Positions 24,180-36,950 of a stretch of 64,000 nucleotides of DNA are shown here, piece after piece; position 1 is the first letter of the stretch, and each line of letters starts with the position of its first letter. Below the pieces are notes generated by a model. It saw nothing but the letters and a program-made list of their open reading frames with translations, did not search any database and had not been told where the DNA came from. The position numbers were made by a program, and so were the translations under genes. The stretch is from Apostichopus japonicus (Eukaryota > Echinodermata > Holothuroidea > Aspidochirotida > Stichopodidae). The DNA is taken from contig NC_092570.1 in NCBI RefSeq assembly GCF_037975245.1, forward strand, positions 12,811,001 through 12,875,000, in the 5' to 3' direction.

Positions 24180-25180
24180 CTAGTTGTGTTCGTGCCTACA
24201 TCATCATCCAACTGTGGCGTATAAGGGAAGCTATCCAAATGTGTGGGGAAGTAAATCGGTGTGTTTAGGGTCTTACTCAGAATAATTTTAGTTTCGGGTG
24301 GTCCAGATGGCATATTGAAAATTTCAACTATTCTTTTAGATGGAAAATTATGTGAAGTTTCGACTGCTTGTATAAAAAACCATAGGTGAAAATGGGAAAG
24401 GGGGGGGGGTGGGGCAGAAGCATAACCATGCCACCCTCACTTTTCAAAGTGGAGCAGCTTCCCATTTTCCAACGCCCATGTTTAATCCTGAGCACCAAAC
24501 TAGAAAGAAACCAACGTTATGTTAAAGATCTTGCCATGTTTGCTTACAGCGTTCACATATTTGACAGACACATTCTAAATTAGGTGTGATCCCGTATGAA
24601 CAACCAGTTTTAATTGGTAGAACTCTAGAACAATAGCTGATTGTTCATGAATTACAAGTGTTCTCTAAAATACTCCTCTTGCCCACCACTCCCCAATCAA
24701 ATGTTCTGATGCAAAATAGGCATCTGCAGGGGCCAACTTAAAATGTGTGGTTGTGAATCCATTGTAGGGAATATGGGGTTACCTCCTCAGGAAAAATTAA
24801 AATTTGTAAACGCGAAATTGCATCCTGGGGATATATTTAGGCTTACAAGCAACGTTGTGCTTATAACTACTTTTAAACCCACTGGATCCGCGTCTATGTT
24901 CGTAATGTAACGAAGCCTTCTTGCATTCGTTGCCGACAAGTACTCATCGTTTTTGTACTTAAAGGGAATTAAACTCAAGAACACGTGCTTCTTATATATG
25001 TAACTGCAACATACAAGTAATTTACAGCAGAACCTTACCTTTTTACTAAAATATTTTCACCAGAATTGCTGTATATCGTAATAAGCATATCACGCCACCA
25101 CTCGAACAAACCACTTATTAACATTATGTAAAAGACAAGAACAGAAGTACATTATGTCAAAAACCATTTTATATGAGAAA
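24180..25180. other. Intergenic, no gene recognised
   Basis: AT-rich with one G run at 24401-24409. No exon or RNA gene is supported on either strand. Confidence 0.5.
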
Positions 25181-26850
25181 CTTTATTGTACTTGATCAAA
25201 GTCTCATGGTATATTTAAAATATGTATTTACAATTTCAATAATTGACAAGACAGAAAAATGTTAAAAGCTTTTAAATTGGTTCAATCAAAATCATAATAA
25301 AAAAACATTGATATTAGTTCCTTGAGTAAAAAATTGATTTTTCTGTCAAAAGGAATGTTTCAAATGGTGTTAAAAAATGTACCATTCATTGCATTACCTC
25401 TCAATTTACCACATTTAAAAAAAATGGATCGCTTGAATACAATGATAGGAGGGTTAACTAAGGTAAACCTGATCTTACATAAACAATTGTCTTCTAGAAC
25501 AAAACCCCCAGAAACAATTGTCTGCTAGAACAAAGCCCCCAGAAACAATTGTCTGCTAGAAGAAAGCCCCCAGAAACGATGGTCCCATCAAGCATTTTGA
25601 TATCATTTTGTTAAGAGGTATCTTGCTTACTTGAAAAAAAAATTCAGGAGAGGATTTTGCTATCTTTATCATATTATTTTCATTAAAACTTTTTACTGTA
25701 TCAAACTAATATCCAACATAATTGAAAAGAGAATAATTAAATGAAAACAATTTGAATGTATGCAGGATATCTCACACCATTCGGGACAGTAGCACCAATG
25801 AGAATTAAGACTGGACAACATTGAAACTGTAATAATTAAAAGCCAAAATGAAAAATTAATTATGCAAGTTTTGGGGCTTTTGTTGATTAAAGTTACTTTG
25901 TGAGGATCCACGCTAAAATTTAAAAACTACAATAATTGTATCAGAGACACCTAATAGCCTGTATCAGCTTTTCAGTTCTTCTGTCTGTTATTCGGACATG
26001 ACACAAGATAGTACATCTTGTGAGAATAAAACAGCGATGTTATATTTTCTCTATTTTGTTGCATGTAAAGAAAACTTGTTTGAAGAAGAGGGGGTTTTGA
26101 GTCTCTGTTAATGCATAGCTTATACAGCCAAGTCCAAATGTCGAATATTTAATTAGGCACCACATATTCATTATTTTGTATTTGTTTGAAGATCATCAAT
26201 GGGTACAAGAAGGACAGTTGAATGGTCAAGCTATACGGTTGAAGACAAGACCAGTCCATCCAATTCAGAGCAGTTTTCTTAACACTGACTACTATTCACC
26301 ATTCTTTTAGTCAAAATTAATCTGTTCAGATGTTGCCAAGACTTCAAATTTGTTTTGTAATGATTGTTACCTTTTTGACTTGGTAATCACTGAAAATATC
26401 GTTCAGATTTAATTTCCTTGATTAAGCAAATGTTTGATCGAGATAACTAAAGATAAAAATAATTAGTCGTGAAAGCAACAGAAGATTTAAAATGCAGAGA
26501 AAAAGGAATAAATTAAAATATCCTGATTGGCCTTGGCAAAGCACAATGATGAAAGTATAGTTTAAAAGAAAGGAATGGTAGAAAAGAAAATTTGCTGACA
26601 ATATCCTGGACAAAAGGTCACTGCTAGGGGGGGGGGGGAACATTTTTGAAAGAATAAAATGATCGAAAAATTCACAGATTCTTCTTGAAGGCTAGTGTGA
26701 CTAAACACTTTGGTGCTAGTAAGCCAGTACAAGAAAAGGAACATTGGTGATTTTCAAGCCTTCGTCCCTGAAAGTTGAATGTCACTGTCCATCAGCCAGG
26801 ATGAACTAGTCACTGAGGTTTAAAACTATCTGTTGACAATTCTAGCTTGC
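25181..26850 (-). other. Possible 3' UTR/flank of cyclin B3
   Basis: Downstream of the cyclin B3 stop on the minus strand. A minus-strand AATAAA occurs near 25184 (TTTATT on the plus strand) and could be the polyadenylation signal, which would give a 3' UTR of about 1.7 kb. Otherwise the stretch has no coding frame. Confidence 0.3.
25484..25578. repeat. 31-bp tandem repeat, three units
   Basis: Units CAATTGTCTGCTAGAACAAA followed by GCCCCCAGAAA, three near-identical copies. It lies in the presumed 3' flank or UTR of cyclin B3. Confidence 0.85.
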
Positions 26851-29800
26851 TCACAACGTCAAGACTTCCAGAGGAGGAATGTTGGCGACCTCGTAAAAGA
26901 CCCTGGGAAAGAGAAGGATGACAGACAATAAAGAGTTAAATCTTGTCACTTTTAGCTGAGCGTAAACGTCTACAGTAAAAACAAATCGTCTTTGATAATC
27001 TAAGGGGTTAAGTATTTTAAATGTGATTTTGTAAATCCACTCTTTCTGGGTGTTGGCTGAATTCTTGTGCCCAATCCTGTGTCTAATGGTTCGCAATGTC
27101 CAAATAGAGGCAAGTTCACAGGTGTTACTTTAACAGTGGTATGGTATGGTATATTTTAAAGAGGACAGCATCTAGCAGACCCCTTGCAAGACAAATTAAA
27201 GCAAAGCAGCAATAACTTGACATTATCGAATTTTCTACTGAATTTAAGACGTTAGTTTATTAACACAAGGACTGAAGGTGAAGAAAGTATTTCTACCAGT
27301 CATTTAAGCTATTCTTAAGTCAACATTTGATCTGGTTTGAACTTTGGCACAGCCCCACAACCCTTTTTTAAACGCTTGTCATTATAAAACACTTTGATCG
27401 ATCTAGCTGTTAATTCTTTTCTGCTGTACCAAGTTGTATCCTAGGCATTTGTAATTACTGTCTGGATCACCCACAAACTTTCTCAAGCCCAGTGTGTTAC
27501 TCAAGATATGATGGATCATGCTAAGACAACCGTCTTAGAAATATGTCACTTGAGAAATATTCATTAGCACATACGGTACATGATGATGTCTATTATCTGA
27601 AACTTTCTTGGGCTCAAATCTTCTTCAAGGAATTATTTATAGAACAACAACAAATCAAAGAGCTGATCTTGCGATTAAACACTTTTTTAAAGGTGAATGA
27701 AGTGTGCGAAACTTTTTAATTTTATCCAGGCTCTGTTAGGTCTCAAGTTGTACTTACTTGTGTGAGTATTTTGTCCTGACTGTGGTGAGTTGTTTGTGCG
27801 CTGGTTTGACTAGCATCGCGTTGAGTCTCTGAACCAGTTGAGCGAGTTCGCTGGATTTGTAGCCTGAGAAATGTTCCAGGGTTGCATCCTACAGGTGTGA
27901 CAAATAATACTGATACTGTCAGGAAGTTAACTTAGACCTTTGTGGTTCTTGTTCTGATCTGCCATTGGTCGGTTGTGACATAATTTGTTGATTTAAATAT
28001 ATATGACCACCTGGGTTCCAATCATGCTATTTAATTGACCCCTGGATTCAACTGTCAACACACTAACCATTTACTAGTGTGGTGTGAGACTGACATAGCC
28101 ACACATTCCAGATATTAGGAGCCGCACACTTCAGATGTTAAGGAGCCACACACTTTACAGATGTTAAGGAGCCACATACTTTTCAGATATTAAGGGGCCA
28201 CACACTGTCCAGATATTAAGGGGCCACACACTTTTCAGATATTAAGGAGACACACACATTTCAGGATACTAAGGAGACACACACTTTTCAGATATTAAGC
28301 TATTTAAATGACCCCTGGATTCAACTGTCAACACACTCAAGATTGACTAGCTTGTCGTGTCACTGACACAGCTAATGGCAGAGGTCTGTGTAAACCTAAA
28401 CACTGCATCCAAGAAGTGCATTAAAATTTATTCCACAAACAAACATGCTGGATTTATAAGAATGCAGAACAGTTCCATACTTCAAATATTGAATATGACT
28501 TAACTATTGTTATGTTCGACCTAAAAAAAAAAAAAAAAACTCCCACTGATCCTAAAATAATCAGAGAATCGATATTCTATTTACTGCCAAATGAAAAAAA
28601 CACAGAGCTCACCAAATTGGTCACTAAACTGAAGATGGTTCATCCCTATCTCAAATTTTACGGTCAAAATGTCTGAACAAGAAGGTCCCTGTCTAGACCT
28701 AATAATATTTAAAGGGCAATGGATCTGGACTGACAGTCTATAGACACACAGTCTTTACTAAGACCAGAGAATCCTACAAATACCTTTATATGAACTCAAT
28801 ACATCTCCTAGCCAAATCGAAAGGCGAAACTTTAAGAAAACTCCCGTCCGTTCAATAATGAAGATAACTTCATGGAGGAGAGGGATTTTTACATTTTGTT
28901 ATAAAGAAAATCTTAGCAAGTAATGTTTCTTTAGAAGAGATTAAACCTGTCACTAAAGGGTAGTAAAGGCATTTCTTACTCAAAGAGTAACCATTATACC
29001 CACAAATTATACCACACACTGTCAGTTGTTTAACTAAGGTAATAAGGTATAGTCCACACATAAAACCCTGTGACTTTAGAAACATAGGAATCAAATAGAA
29101 GGAGACCAGATCCTTTCCGAATTGTTCCCTAATGAGCGGTCGACCTTTGCCTATGAAAGAGGACCCAATTTCCACAGATTGTTCTTGTCAAATCAAGAGT
29201 TCAGATTGATCTTGCCTTATGGAAGAGACTCGAGAGGTCTCAGATTCTATACATTTACTGGATGTACTAATCAGAGCAATTTAATAGGAGCTCCATCTGA
29301 ACTAAATATTCAAAGGTGAACTACTCAAGAAGCTGTGTAAACTTTAAGCACATTAGTAGACACTGGTCTAGTTACCCTTCAATCAATTTAGCCATCTCCC
29401 GCCCTAACAGACAATCCTGGATTCTTTTTAATTTACTGGTAGAAATGATGGATTAATAATTTTTTTTCTGAAAAGGGAGGCCAGTGCAAATAATGCAACC
29501 AAAATAGTTCCCCTTTGGTTCTTAATATTGGAGGAATGGAGGTTGATCCATATTTGGGTCCGGTAACCGTTACTTGTCATTTAGCCTCTGAGGAAGATCC
29601 TGCTAGGTTCGAAATGTCAGGCCAACTTCCTTTTACACATTCTATTACACAGGCTCTCAAGTGGATGAGCAGTTTGCTAACAGTTTTATTTTATTTTTAT
29701 AAATGATTTTAGCGACTCACCCATTTACCAGAACTCTTCATCATGAAAGCCAGAAGCAATGCTGCAGCAGCCAATTTAGACTCGCTGGTGACGATGAACT

Positions 29801-32800
29801 CTGGTTCCATTAACGATAATTCTAGGATAAATCTGCCCAGGGTTAGAGTCTCCATGGAAGCGTGAACACACTGAGGGAGACAAAAGTAATCATTTATTTT
29901 TGAGATATATGGGTAAGTAATAAATAACCAGAAAGCTAGTGATTCCCTGAGAACTGTATTTTTCTGTCAGGACATTTACCCAATAAGAAGACTGCATACA
30001 GTACATTCAAGATTTTGAACATTATTGACAGCAAGGTAATTCCACCAATGTGGACCATCTAAATATGAAGTTTAGCCAAGCTTAAACATTTTGATCTATT
30101 GTCATTAGAAGGATTTCACACTTTTATGTCTATTGGTCTGAAAATGACCTTTGGGGGTCTGTGGATACATCAAATGGATGACTTTCATGCAAGTTAAATT
30201 GTTATCATAGTTAACAATATATCAGACCGTCACCTAACTCCCCTTTGACGTCCACAAAAAGACAACATGTATCTTGTGATCTCTAAGATGGATCAATGTA
30301 TACAATGTACTTAGTTCATTCAAGCATTACTTCAAGTTATTGTGTTAACAAGGTTTTCAGACTGACCTCTGATGACCTCAAATGGCCTTTAACCTAACTG
30401 AAAAGCAATAGATTTCTTGCACTCACTTAGAAACACTAATCTCTTGAGAAAACATGTAAAGTAAGAAATAGATTTAATTAATGAAACCAATCTTCCAGCA
30501 AACCTTTGCATATCTTCTAAGAAATCTGTAGGACAATGGCATTCCAAGGTCATAGTCTATGCACTTCAGTATATCCTTCTCCATCTTGATGAACTGACCT
30601 CTGTCATAGGCATCGTCGCAGATGAAGATGAAGTCCTCCAGAGCTGGTGGACAGCGCTCCTAGAAGAGGAACAACAGGATGAAATAATTATGAAGGTTGT
30701 CCTGGAAAGCTTGCAACTAGTTTTGTGACGTTAAGGAGACACACACTTTCAGATAAAAAGGAGGCACACACTTTTCAGATGTTAAGGAGACACACTTTTG
30801 AGACACTAAGGAGACACACACTTTTCCAAGCTGGACTAGTGTTGATTATCCCCAAGTTCAGTCATTCAATTGAATGTATGGGTGTATATGTCCAAATTCA
30901 GATACCCTAAGGTTGTTTTTCAAGTCACTGTACTTCATAGAGTCATCTCAACAGACGAATACTTTAGTTACGAATAGTTTAGTTACTGTATGTCATTGCA
31001 CTACGAATCGAGTCATTGCTAGGTACACCACTCTCATATTACAATGTTCCCATCAGACCAAAAGTTGACACAACTTCTTTAAAAGCTCAAATTGAAAAAC
31101 AATCGCTAAGAATTGTTTGCATGAATTGAATATCTGTCTTTCTCCACTTTCCACAACACAATGTTCATATTTCTCTGCATAACTGTCTGTCAATACAATA
31201 ACTAACGTCGGCCAATTTGAGGGACTAGCAAGTGAGATGTAGAAATCAAGGCGTTTACACACACAAATAATAATAATAATTAACAGTTCTTATATAGCGC
31301 AACTTACAATAAAGTCTCGTCGCTCTGTACTTAACCCTGGTCATTGGTAACTTGTCACACCTACACACCAAAGTGTGCACAATTCAAACAATCTCTCCTG
31401 GGGCAGAACAGCCACGTGTCCCCTGGGGGACTTCCCATAGGGTGCAGCCACAAACCGGTGCACGCAACTATATTTACAAGTCACCGAGGCTCGCAAGTCC
31501 CCCATTTATACACCTGGGTGAAGAGAGGCAATGGAGAAAGTGCCTTGCCCAAGGACACAATGCAATGATCTGTCCAGGGCTCGAACCTGTAATCCTTAGA
31601 TCACAAGTCCAATGCCTTAACCACAACGCCCTCCTAAACATGATACGTTCAACTAACTTGGTTAAAACTCACATCAAATTTAGCTGATATAAACATGGCA
31701 GAGGCCCCTAACAGCTGAAGAGTGTCTTTATTGATTTGTACTTCCATAAGGTAAAGATCCACGAGTTTGACGGCAAGATAGAGGGTCTCGTGGTTCAGCT
31801 CAAAGTTTTCCTGCACCTCCACCATCCAGTCCATTAAGATAGATCTCATGTGAGGTGTCAACTCCTTCTGTTGCTGAAAGTACGGTTTCACTTTGAACTC
31901 AGCCTGTCCAGAGAATGATAAAAGCACAAATTAAAGTCTGAGCATTAGTATGGTAATTTTTGCATTTATTCCAAAATTTGTGTAATTGTACTGTGTTATA
32001 CATTTGTAGCTGCAATGATAGAGATTGCATTTACCAACTTGGACTTGCTGTGGTTCAAACTACAATTGTTAAACACTTTTTTAGAATACAATCTTAAACT
32101 ACTGTACACATGGTCAACTAATATTGGCTGAGAATGCTATAGAAAAACAAGGAATCATTCGTTTTGGAACATTCTCATTCTGACAGAATCTATACTACCA
32201 GATCCTGAAGGTGATTGATAAACTAAACCTGAGAGTAAAATCAGAGAGATCATCATTCTCATCATCCTTTGAAAGAACAGTTCTGCTTTAACTCACATAC
32301 CTGAGGTAAGAGCATTACATATAAAATGTTACTCAACCAGACAGAGAGCTCCTTGTCAAGCAAATCCACTTTCAGAACCACAAAAACTAGTGGGGCACAG
32401 GGGCTTAAACAGCAACTTAAACCAGTCTAAAAAATACTCTCTGCAGCCACCTTCTCTCTCTCACTCTCAACCAGCCCCCCCCCCCCCCACAGCCAACCCC
32501 CCCCCCTTATTTACTAATCAAGTGACTCTTATGGAAACGTCCCTGATTTAATTGAGAAACAACTCACCTCTCTGAATTTCAGATACTGGAATATTTCAAA
32601 AGCATACTGTGGTGACTGGTTAGGGTCATCTTTATTCTCCTCATCAATATCAATCATGTCCTCCTCGATAGGTTCCACTCCCTCCTCCTCCATCTTGAGA
32701 GAATCGACAGACTGAATCAATGCTTCCTAGATGATCAAGGAAATGCATGAAATGAAAAATGAAGGAAATGCATTCATCAGTCAAATTGTCAATGTAAACA

Positions 32801-35800
32801 GAAATCGTCTGCTTAACGAAGAATAGGTTGTTTTGATATCAGATCGTCTTGCAATTCTTTACAACCAGAATGCCAGTCAGCTATTGTGATTTCTTGCCAT
32901 CCAATTTGCTCACACTTCCACGTATAACTATTTGACTAATGCAGAACAAGGGAGGTAAATTTATCCAAGAGGCAAAAACTAAATGAGAACCAGAAAAAGG
33001 TTTCCAGAGAAAGAGATTTCCAGCTTTTTATGTGTATCACTCCCATTCACAAGGGAGTCCCTTGTGGGCATTAACAATGTACAGTATCAAATTTTTTATT
33101 CCAAAACGTTTCGATATCCAGAGAAAACAGTCTTCCTACAAGAAATATAAACACATGTCTGACATAGTCTGTAACCAATTTTGTGCTAGCAAATCAGCTC
33201 TGACATCCACCATCCCTTTAATAGTTGTTATAAATAAATGAGATTTACTGACATTGTTTAAACAAATATTTTCACAACTAACTGCCAAAGCAAAGGTCAT
33301 CTTGTAAAAATCAGAGAAAATGGCCAATCTTAGATCAATTAAGATAACCTGTGGACCCCTTGAAGCTCAGAAGGTGAAAACTGGTAAAGGCCTGCCAGAG
33401 TTTGCTTAAAGGAAGACCCTCATTTCTCTGAGGCAGATTCATTTCCTTGATGACTATGTTTTGTTGAAGACTACAAAGATCTACAAACTAAGTATGAAGT
33501 TCAAGAAAAGTTGACTTCTTGAGATATCATGTTTACAATATTTTCAGACTGACCCTTTCGACTAACCCATTTGAAGTAAGGTTCTTGTACTTAGATTCCT
33601 GGTGACTCTGGCAAAAATTACTTTCATTTTATTTGTAATTTCTTGTTTTCGTGTATGTCATTTAAATTCTTTCTGTATTGCCAGATGTTAGCCGGCAGTA
33701 ATTTACTATTTAGGATCGTTGGTGACCTAGCATATGTAGGGGCAACTTTGGTTCCCCACATGTGAATTCATTGTACTATATATCTTGAGGATACCTGACT
33801 TAAAGGACCTGCAGATATCTGTAAAAACACCGGAAACTGACCGCATTATATATAGAGCAACAACAGTAGTCACGTCATGGCATTTTAAGTCTCAACATGG
33901 CTTGAATCAGCAAAGAGGGTACCTCACTGAGAGTGTACAATGATGGAATGCTGATTTGTTGATCAACTCACCTTTTCTTTCACATCTAATTTCTCACTGG
34001 ATAACATTTCTTTCTCGGTCTCTTTATCCTTCTCCAAATTCTTTTGGTTCATCACCTCTGTTTCGTCTTCCATGCTTGCATCTTCGAGAGAACTGAAATC
34101 ACAGAATTGAAACATTCTCACAAAGTTTAACATTAAAGGTTAAGGCATCAGCTCTATAGTTCATGCCAGTACTGGTTTGGTGAGTCAGATGGAAGATACC
34201 TATTTGATTCCCCTCCCCCCTTAAGAGCAACAAAATAAATATGAAAATATTACATTGTTACAGGGATGTGCTCAGGAATATTTGAGTGCCGGGCAGATTG
34301 TGCGATAGTGTGATCCACACCCTGGGAGAGGGATCTCATGGGTGGGGTACCCCCTCCCCACTGGACAAATTTTGCACATGAAGTACGCTTAGGTGGTGCT
34401 AGTTTTCCTATTCTGTGCCATGTATTGTCCCAAATTTTGGTTATGGTAAAATTTGTTAAATTATCATCAAAAAAGTGCCGGGCGGAAATGTTTTAAAAAT
34501 GTTTGTGCTAGGCGGCATTCAGAACTGCTGGCGCAGCCGCCCGGTGCCACCCAGTGTGAGCACATCCCTGTTGTTATTATGGTGGACTTGAAGCTAGTCT
34601 TACCTGTCAGGGAGGGGTACATCAGCTGGAGACAGCATTATAATGTCATCTATCTGTTCAATGTTTTCTTTGGTAGTACTGACCGTTGGCTTCATCTCTG
34701 TACTCTGCTCCTCTACCCGTTTGGGCTGCTCTTTAACGACATTCTTACTCTTGACCTGCTGAACTTGAGGTTTCTTCAAGGGTTTCAAGAGAGCAGGATT
34801 GCTTTTACCTTTTCCTTTAGCTACATTCTTCACATTGTGGTAAGCCTGAAAAAAAGAAGAGTAAAGAACTCAACAGCATTTTTACATTGCAAATTTCTAC
34901 AAACTTCTGGGAAAGCATCTGCTGAACATTAATCTTTCTAATGGTTCATGAAATCAAAAAATGTTTCAAATCAAATGTCACAGATTTGACAATTTGGGGT
35001 AACAGTTGACTTTGGGGAAATCCCATTAAAGTTTCAAACCTATGGTGTAAGGGCATCACATTGAGCAGACCATTCTCAGCACTGACTTCTGTATGTAAAA
35101 TCTTAAAGGGTGTGAAGACTCGCGCAAAAAGAAACATCTAATGCGCTAATTTGACCTAGTTTCGAATGAGGTGTAAGTGTACCAGAAGTGTTAAACACCA
35201 CCATCGATCCCAGAAAATACACACACAGCTTGCAACCATCGGTAATTTGACACTAGTGCACAGTCAGTACCAACAGCACAGTATACAAAACCATACAGCG
35301 ATCAAGGTATCACGTTTCATGACTGTATGCATTTTGTAGAGACACAAACAAAACATCACTTGCAAGCAACAGAAAGTTAACTTTTTCAGCTGGCGGCACG
35401 CGGTTTGGGGCGGGTCTTCAGTGCCTTTAAGCACATACTTTCAAACTTGCCGGAGAAGGATGCTCTTAAAATCCAGGTTAATGAATTGGCATCATGGATA
35501 GAGCCAAACCAGCAGCAAGCAAGCCAAATTTTGTAACATGTAAACCAACTTTATTTCAAAAGTTAGCAGCCCTGCAAAATATATTTCTCCAGAAAACCAA
35601 CTGTCCTCAAAACATGATTACAGGATAAAACTTGAAAGTGGTAGGCAGAAAATGTCCAAACTTTGGATCTCTTTCAGATATCAGCTGCTCAAACTTAGAG
35701 CTAAGTATATTAGCCTTAATAGATACTTATGCAATGACTGTCCCAGCAATCTTAGAAAAACTTGTAGATTTGAGAGATTTGAAACTGGCCTTATATCAGA

Positions 35801-36698
35801 ATATTTACTGTACTGAATAGACAATGCTTCTTTCAAACATTTTGTCGACATTGTAAAGCTACTATATTTCCCATAAAGGTCCAAGGTGTTAAAATGTGCT
35901 CCTAAATGTTACTGTATGTTTTGAATCCCCACACAGTACCTGCAAAGATACAGTATATATTTTGTGACAGTGCTTCCAGTGAATGTCTAGTTTGTTGATT
36001 GAAGACAACATGGGAGTGTGTAATAACATTATACGCAGGTAACTACTTACATTTGTGATGTCACCAAATGCCGCCCTCTTGCTCTTGGGAGCTTGTTGCT
36101 GTGGAGACCCACTTGACCGTCTTTTCCCTCTCGTCATTGGTCCATTTTCGTCCTTGTGATTGGCATATTGATTTACATTGTCACGATGAACCTGTACAAT
36201 TGGACAATCCAAAAAGTGATCATTAGAAACATTAAATACAAACTATAGAGCCTCTCTGGTAAATAACATATTATAACAAAGATTTGAAAGCAGTTCACTA
36301 AGACTGAAAGATTTATGAATCGACTTCAAGACCACAAAGATGAAACTGTACAAGTAGTTACACACAGTGTAATATACAGTAATGGCTGCAGTATCTCCTG
36401 GTTCCTTTGTGCTAAATTCCATATACTATACATCATCTTGTGTACTGTCATGATACTGCCCCCCCACCCCGGCTTTGAGAGGCCATTTTCCCCCAAGGCA
36501 GACCTACATAATATTGAAGGGGAAAAGTACATCAGACACTGCATATCCAGACACCAAACTCAATCTTAGAAGAACAACATTAAATGCAGATCATGCCATG
36601 TATTGCATCATTTAAAAGTTGATTGCAAATGTTCAACTGACCTGCTTAAGAACTGGGATGCCCGCCCGAATGACCTTCCTTCTCAAATTAACAGGCAT
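26851..36698 (-). CDS. CCNB3: G2/mitotic-specific cyclin B3 (complete, 10 coding exons)
   Basis: Regulatory subunit of CDK1/CDK2 that drives mitotic and meiotic progression; nuclear in known animals. Coding exons (minus strand): 36698-36642, 36191-36051, 34845-34604, 34092-33972, 32726-32568, 31903-31673, 30659-30504, 29870-29721, 27888-27758, 26902-26851. All introns are GT..AG and phases agree, giving 1440 nt, 479 residues and a TGA stop. The start MPVNLRRKV is the first ATG after a 37-nt leader that itself follows an acceptor at 36736, so a 5' non-coding exon lies upstream. Destruction box RAAFGDITN is at residues 58-66 and a KEN box at 125-127; both are APC/C degrons. An acidic linker (about 188-222) precedes the cyclin N fold (about 225-350, MRSILMDWMVEVQENFELNH at 259-278) and the cyclin C fold (about 355-470). 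The Phe in the D-box and the NFELNHETLYLAVKLVD block fit B3 and not B1/B2. Length is usual for invertebrate cyclin B3. Confidence 0.96.
28027..28378. repeat. 26-27 bp minisatellite flanked by direct repeats, cyclin B3 intron 8
   Basis: About seven units close to TTAAGGAGCCACACACTTTT plus CAGATA (28110-28305). They are bracketed by two copies of an 80-bp sequence starting GCTATTTAA(T/A)TGACCCCTGG at about 28027 and 28298. The same unit, with GGAGACACACAC, also occurs in intron 6 at 30725-30825. Confidence 0.85.
28520..29640 (+). mobile_element. Decayed retroelement, probably Penelope-like, in cyclin B3 intron 8
   Basis: Plus-strand fragments with scattered stops resemble parts of a Penelope-like reverse transcriptase and its following region: SLYTKTRESYKYLYMNSIH (about 28750-28805) and PNERSTFAYERGPNFHRLF (about 29125-29182). 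A hammerhead-like motif follows at 29588. Similarity was judged by eye, and the element is too decayed for firm classification. Confidence 0.35.
29588..29618 (+). ncRNA. Hammerhead-ribozyme-like motif
   Basis: CTGAGGA (29588-29594), an imperfect stem II GATCC/GGTTC around loop TGCTA, then GAAA (29611-29614) and TGTC. This order matches the hammerhead core CUGANGA - stem II - GAAA that occurs in Penelope-like elements. Stem II has a U-U mismatch and an unpaired A after the box, so activity is doubtful. Confidence 0.35.
30725..30825. repeat. Minisatellite in cyclin B3 intron 6, same unit as intron 8
   Basis: Four units of TTAAGGAGACACACACTTTT(CAGAT) type, 65 bp upstream of exon 7 on the minus strand. 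The unit is shared with 28110-28305. Confidence 0.8.
31268..31634 (-). mobile_element. Second type of tRNA-derived SINE, in cyclin B3 intron 6
   Basis: On the minus strand the head has A-box TGGTTAAGGCATTGG (31609-31623) and B-box GGTTCGAGCCC (31577-31587). The body runs to an (ATT)n tail at 31267-31280. About 370 bp long. It lies in the same orientation as the gene, its head less than 40 bp from the splice donor of exon 6. It is unrelated in sequence to the SINE at 1608 and 9785. Confidence 0.85.
34261..34570. mobile_element. 310-bp MITE in cyclin B3 intron 3
   Basis: Perfect 14-bp terminal inverted repeat CAGGGATGTGCTCA at both ends, with a directly flanking 6-bp repeat TTGTTA (34255-34260 and 34571-34576). 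The CAGGG start is hAT-like, but the duplication is shorter than the usual 8 bp. It ends 34 bp from the exon 3 boundary (34604). Confidence 0.88.
35103..35430 (-). mobile_element. TTAA-flanked MITE, copy 1, in cyclin B3 intron 2
   Basis: The ends read TTAAAGGGTGTGAAGACTCG and, inverted, TTAAAGGCACTGAAGACCCG. TTAA at each side (35103-35106, 35427-35430) is the expected target duplication of piggyBac and Kolobok elements. The second copy is at 62387-62741 in the opposite orientation. Confidence 0.87.
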
Positions 36699-36950
36699 GG
36701 TAAATAGGTTCTGTGAAGTCTTCTTGTACTCAATCCTGTATTAAATGAAAAACAACAAAGGTAAAATTATTAATAGACTTTATGATACAGCACATCTATG
36801 CAGACAACAATTCGAATAAGAGATGCAAATTGCTATTTATTCAGTGGCGGAGAGTACGAGGGAGTTGCCTTGTGCATCATGTTACTGCACATATTCTCCC
36901 TGCAGGTGAATGAATATGTACAGAATGACAGTAGGAGAAGGGAATGACTT

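Noticed and set aside
23220-24313. IRIIDN- and SIIRIL-repeat frames
   Set aside because: Products of the 18-bp satellite.
34453-34932. 159-codon plus-strand frame
   Set aside because: It runs antisense over cyclin B3 exon 3 and a MITE; the minus strand has the conserved KEN-bearing exon with proper splice sites.
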